A DNA stretch of 64,000 nucleotides from Bacillus sp. REN10 (GTDB taxonomy: Bacteria > Bacillota > Bacilli > Bacillales > Domibacillaceae). The notes beneath the pieces were generated by a model that was not told the origin of the DNA, did no database searches, and worked only from the letters and a program-made list of their open reading frames with translations. Below, piece by piece: positions 61,293-64,000 of this stretch (the stretch's first letter is position 1; every line of letters begins with the position of its first letter). The stretch spans positions 186,001 to 250,000 of the forward strand of contig NZ_JADHDW010000003.1 in assembly GCF_016820555.1 (NCBI RefSeq), read 5' to 3'. Position numbers and translations under genes: made by a program.

Positions 61293-62510
61293 CTATCTTC
61301 TATTTAAATCTCTCACCTTTTGATCTCCTGGCAATGCTAAAGCACTCACTCCTAAAAGTGGTAGAAAGCTAGCAAGGATCATCATAAATTTTAAACTGTA
61401 GTGATCGGCTAAAATGCCAAAAAACACAGAACCGATCGCTCCCATTCCAAAGGCCAGCCCGACGATTAATCCGGAAACCATGCCGACTTTTTCTGGGAAT
61501 AATTCTTGAGCGTAGACAACGGAGACACTGAAGCTAGAAAGTAAGATAAAACCAATAAGAAAGAACAACGGCAACACAAAAGTTAGTGGAACATAAGGCA
61601 AGGCAGCGGCTAATGGGGCGGCTCCAAGCATTGAAAAGACGAGAATCTTTTTCCTACCGAAACGATCAGCTAGCGGTCCACCTAGAAACGTACCGGCAAC
61701 ACCAGCAGCCATGTAGACAAATAAGTATAGCTGCGCTTCTTTTATTGATAGTCCATAATTTTCAATTAAGTAAAATTGATAGAAGTTAGTGATAGCGGCT
61801 GCGTACCAAGACCGTGCAAATACAAAAAAGATTAATAGAACCATGGCCCACTTCACGCTCGTATGTAATGTTTTCTTGATGGATGAACGCTGCTTGTTTT
61901 TTGCTTGTTCGTTCATTTGCAATTGGTGTTTATACCAAACGGAGACTCGATAAAGCAACAGAACACCGATCGCTGTCACACCAGCAAACAACAATGCCCC
62001 TTTTTGACCTATTGGGACGAAAATAAAGGCGGTAAAGATCGGAGCAAGCGATTGGCCTCCATTCCCTCCCATTTGATAGATGGATTGGGCGAGGCCTCTT
62101 TTTTGGCCAGCAGCCATATAAGCAACGCGTGAACCCTCTGGATGAAAAACAGCGGATCCAAGCCCGATAAACAAAACAGCCAATAAGAGGGAATAAAAGT
62201 TAGGCGATAAGCCAAATCCGATCACACCTAGCATTGAAAGCCCCATTCCGATTGGCAATAAATACGGCTGTGGTTTCCGGTCAGCAACTGCGCCAAACAC
62301 AGGTTGCATTAACGAGGAGGTAATATTTAACACAAAGGCGATCCAACCTAGCTGAGCGTAAGAAAGAGCAAGAGACTTCTCTAAAATCGGAAACATCGCC
62401 GGAACAACGGCTTGAATCGAGTCGTTAATAAGATGTCCGCCGCTAATCGCAAATAAGATACTATAAGTAGTTACTTGAGCGACAGATGTTTGTTTGGCTA
62501 CAACTGACAT
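61293..62510 (-). CDS. MFS efflux protein of fosmidomycin-resistance (Fsr) type
   Basis: 405 residues, twelve helices expected. The start after the N-terminal tail, ISGGHLINDSIQAVVPAMFP, and FHPEGSRVAYMAAGQKRGLA are typical for Fsr-like transporters. Motif A-like GPLADRFGRKK is present in the second half. ATG 62510 follows AAAGGAGC. Drug export is inferred by family only. Divergent from nosD. Confidence 0.87.
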   Translation of the reverse strand: MSVVAKQTSVAQVTTYSILFAISGGHLINDSIQAVVPAMFPILEKSLALSYAQLGWIAFVLNITSSLMQPVFGAVADRKPQPYLLPIGMGLSMLGVIGFGLSPNFYSLLLAVLFIGLGSAVFHPEGSRVAYMAAGQKRGLAQSIYQMGGNGGQSLAPIFTAFIFVPIGQKGALLFAGVTAIGVLLLYRVSVWYKHQLQMNEQAKNKQRSSIKKTLHTSVKWAMVLLIFFVFARSWYAAAITNFYQFYLIENYGLSIKEAQLYLFVYMAAGVAGTFLGGPLADRFGRKKILVFSMLGAAPLAAALPYVPLTFVLPLFFLIGFILLSSFSVSVVYAQELFPEKVGMVSGLIVGLAFGMGAIGSVFFGILADHYSLKFMMILASFLPLLGVSALALPGDQKVRDLNRR

Positions 62511-62666
62511 CCTTTCAGCTCCTTTTTTTTGTATTTTTCTCATTATAGTCGATCTTCTTGATTTTGTCTGTTCGATCCAAAAAAGTATATTTCATAAAAG
62601 TTTCGCTATTACTTCTTTTATATTTCACAATTATGTAGTAAAACAGGAAAGAAAGGATGTGAGCCA

Positions 62667-63968
62667 ATGAAAAACGCGGTGGCATTAGCAAGTTGGCTAA
62701 TTCTCTTCCCTTTTAGTTTCAGTGTGGTGAAAGCGGATGCACCGATTGAGCTTCAGCCGCTCATCGATCAGGCACCGCCAAAGTCGGAGATTCGCTTAGA
62801 ACGCGGGTTATATGCAGGACCTGTCGTGATTGATAAGCCGCTGACGATTAAAGGAGAGAAAGGAGCCGTAATTGACGGCGGGAAAAATGGTAACGTAGTG
62901 ACGATTCAAGCCGATGACGTTGCGGTCCATGGGGTGACGATTCAACATTCCGGAAAAGGAGCCCAGCAAGCAGGAATTTTAATCGATAAAGCTAAATCAG
63001 CAAAAATTATTGACAATTACTTAAAAAATGTTCACTACGGCGTCTTTATTAGAGGTGGCCGCTCTCATATGATCTCTAACAATCATTTTTCGAGTTATCC
63101 AGGTCATTTTTCTACTCGTGGGAATGGCATTCATTTACTAGCAACGGCAAATAATCGAATAGTGGCAAATGAAATGACGAACGTGCAAGATGGGATTTAT
63201 TTAGATGAGTCTTCAAATAACGAAATGAATGAGAACACGATCAGTGGGTCGAGATATGCTACTCACTTTATGTTTTCAACGGATAATTCTGTCAAAGGTA
63301 ATCATTTTTTTGACAATATCAACGGGGTTATGGCAATGAATTCCAAAGGGATTGACATCGAAGAGAATCTTTTTGAAAAGCAGCTGAACTATCGTGGATT
63401 TGGTGTGTTAATTTATGAAACGGAAGATGTTCAGCTTGAAGATAACGACTTGCTTTACAATCATAATGGTTTGTCTCTTCAATCTTCGAACAATATTTCT
63501 GTTAAGAACAACATTATTGCCGGTAATTATATTGGTTTGATTACGGAAGGAAAAAATAGCGATATTCAACTAAGTGAGAATCGTTTTGAAGGCAACATTA
63601 TTCAGACGAAGTTGACCGGTTCTGCTTTTTCTCTTGATGATGGCAAGAACGGCAACTATTGGGATGATTATCATTCCTATGATGTAGATGGTGATCAAAT
63701 TGGAGAAGTTGCGTATCAAGGCGGCTCTACTTACAGCAGACTTCTTCATCAGTATCCACATTTGCAGTTTTATTTTGAGAGCCCTGCGATGACCGTGTGG
63801 CAATCGGCAGAGAAAATGTTTTCTTTGCAAAGCGACCAAGAGAATGCCGATCGCTTTCCATTGGTTCAACAGACGAAACCATTCGGTGGATCGTATGGTT
63901 TCGTACTGCTGATTCTACTAGGAGCGGCGCTGTACATATGGAGAAGAAAAAGGAGTGAATCATTGTGA
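62667..63968 (+). CDS. nosD: NosD-type periplasmic right-handed beta-helix protein
   Basis: 433 residues. Signal peptide 1-24, then tandem beta-helix (CASH/PbH1) repeats from ~45 to ~330 (NGNVVTIQADDVAVHGVTIQ; NNRIVANEMTNVQDGIYLDE and so on), the GNYWDDY motif with DVDGDQIGE at ~340-360, and a C-terminal membrane anchor ending WRRKRSE. NosD helps mature the copper centre of nitrous oxide reductase. GAAAGGATGTG precedes the ATG. Here it is the first gene of its transcript, with nosZ not upstream; the next gene starts inside its stop codon. Confidence 0.9.
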   Translation: MKNAVALASWLILFPFSFSVVKADAPIELQPLIDQAPPKSEIRLERGLYAGPVVIDKPLTIKGEKGAVIDGGKNGNVVTIQADDVAVHGVTIQHSGKGAQQAGILIDKAKSAKIIDNYLKNVHYGVFIRGGRSHMISNNHFSSYPGHFSTRGNGIHLLATANNRIVANEMTNVQDGIYLDESSNNEMNENTISGSRYATHFMFSTDNSVKGNHFFDNINGVMAMNSKGIDIEENLFEKQLNYRGFGVLIYETEDVQLEDNDLLYNHNGLSLQSSNNISVKNNIIAGNYIGLITEGKNSDIQLSENRFEGNIIQTKLTGSAFSLDDGKNGNYWDDYHSYDVDGDQIGEVAYQGGSTYSRLLHQYPHLQFYFESPAMTVWQSAEKMFSLQSDQENADRFPLVQQTKPFGGSYGFVLLILLGAALYIWRRKRSESL

Positions 63969-64000
63969 AGCGTATATTTTTAGGAATAGCGGCTTCGACG
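63965..64000 (+). CDS. Next gene of the nos operon, only the first 12 codons visible
   Basis: GTG at 63965 overlaps the nosD stop (GTGA). The visible part MKRIFLGIAAST looks like the start of a signal peptide. A lipoprotein such as NosL would fit the context, but too little is visible for assignment. Confidence 0.45.
   Translation, partial: MKRIFLGIAAST

Overview
The window looks like the chromosome of a low-GC, endospore-forming member of the Bacillaceae. The small spore protein SspP, a KinB-type sensor kinase, a DesK/DesR/Des membrane-fluidity circuit, YvgK-ModA-ModB, YkpA and the sat/cysC/cysH sulfate cluster all have close counterparts in Bacillus. No rRNA, tRNA or CRISPR array was found. 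Assignments come from reading the sequence and remembered family features; no database search was run.

Layout. 1-8.4 kb: molybdenum-cofactor synthesis and formate metabolism (fdhD, moaA, a formate/nitrite channel, then moaC-mobA-moaB on the minus strand facing moeB-moeA-mobB-moaE-moaD). 8.5-13.3 kb: an extended SDR protein, a Suv3-like RNA helicase and small proteins. 13.4-15.9 kb: the YvgK regulator divergent from molybdate uptake genes modAB, so cofactor synthesis and molybdate import lie close together. 16-23 kb is accessory and decaying: remnants of an RHS/WHH polymorphic toxin cut by an IS3-family element, a truncated SUKH immunity gene, an ABC transporter/two-component cassette with a frameshifted kinase, and remnants of three more genes. 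22.9-30.1 kb: MerR/TipA and TetR regulators, the des-desK-desR circuit, an sspP operon of tiny genes missed by length cut-offs, and a 26-residue holin-like toxin candidate.

30-41.9 kb: an MFS transporter, a secreted SLH-anchored hydrolase, a lone tyrosine recombinase, a KinB-like kinase, a RelE-type toxin-antitoxin pair whose toxin carries a 2-bp slip, a free-standing LAGLIDADG endonuclease, and a large DUF2339 membrane protein. 41.9-48.8 kb: one minus-strand sulfate assimilation operon (cysH, sat, cysC, nitrite/sulfite reductase, DUF3906, sumT, sirB, TauE/SafE) behind a promoter with two palindromic operator candidates. 49-62.5 kb: small zinc-ribbon protein, ABC-F protein YkpA, a TetR/SDR pair sharing an operator-like motif, an HPP membrane protein, a hemolysin-III protein, an XRE-cupin regulator divergent from azlCD, and MFS exporters. 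The right edge opens a nos operon (nosD and the first codons of the next gene), which suggests nitrous oxide respiration; with the molybdenum-cofactor and formate genes this points to a facultatively anaerobic, possibly denitrifying lifestyle.

No wholly new multi-gene system stands out. The least explained items are the Suv3-like helicase with its large unassigned N-terminal region, the holin-like toxin candidate, the palindrome between yvgK and modA, the shared operator of the TetR/SDR pair, the endonuclease placed directly behind a slipped RelE toxin, and nosD without nosZ upstream of it.
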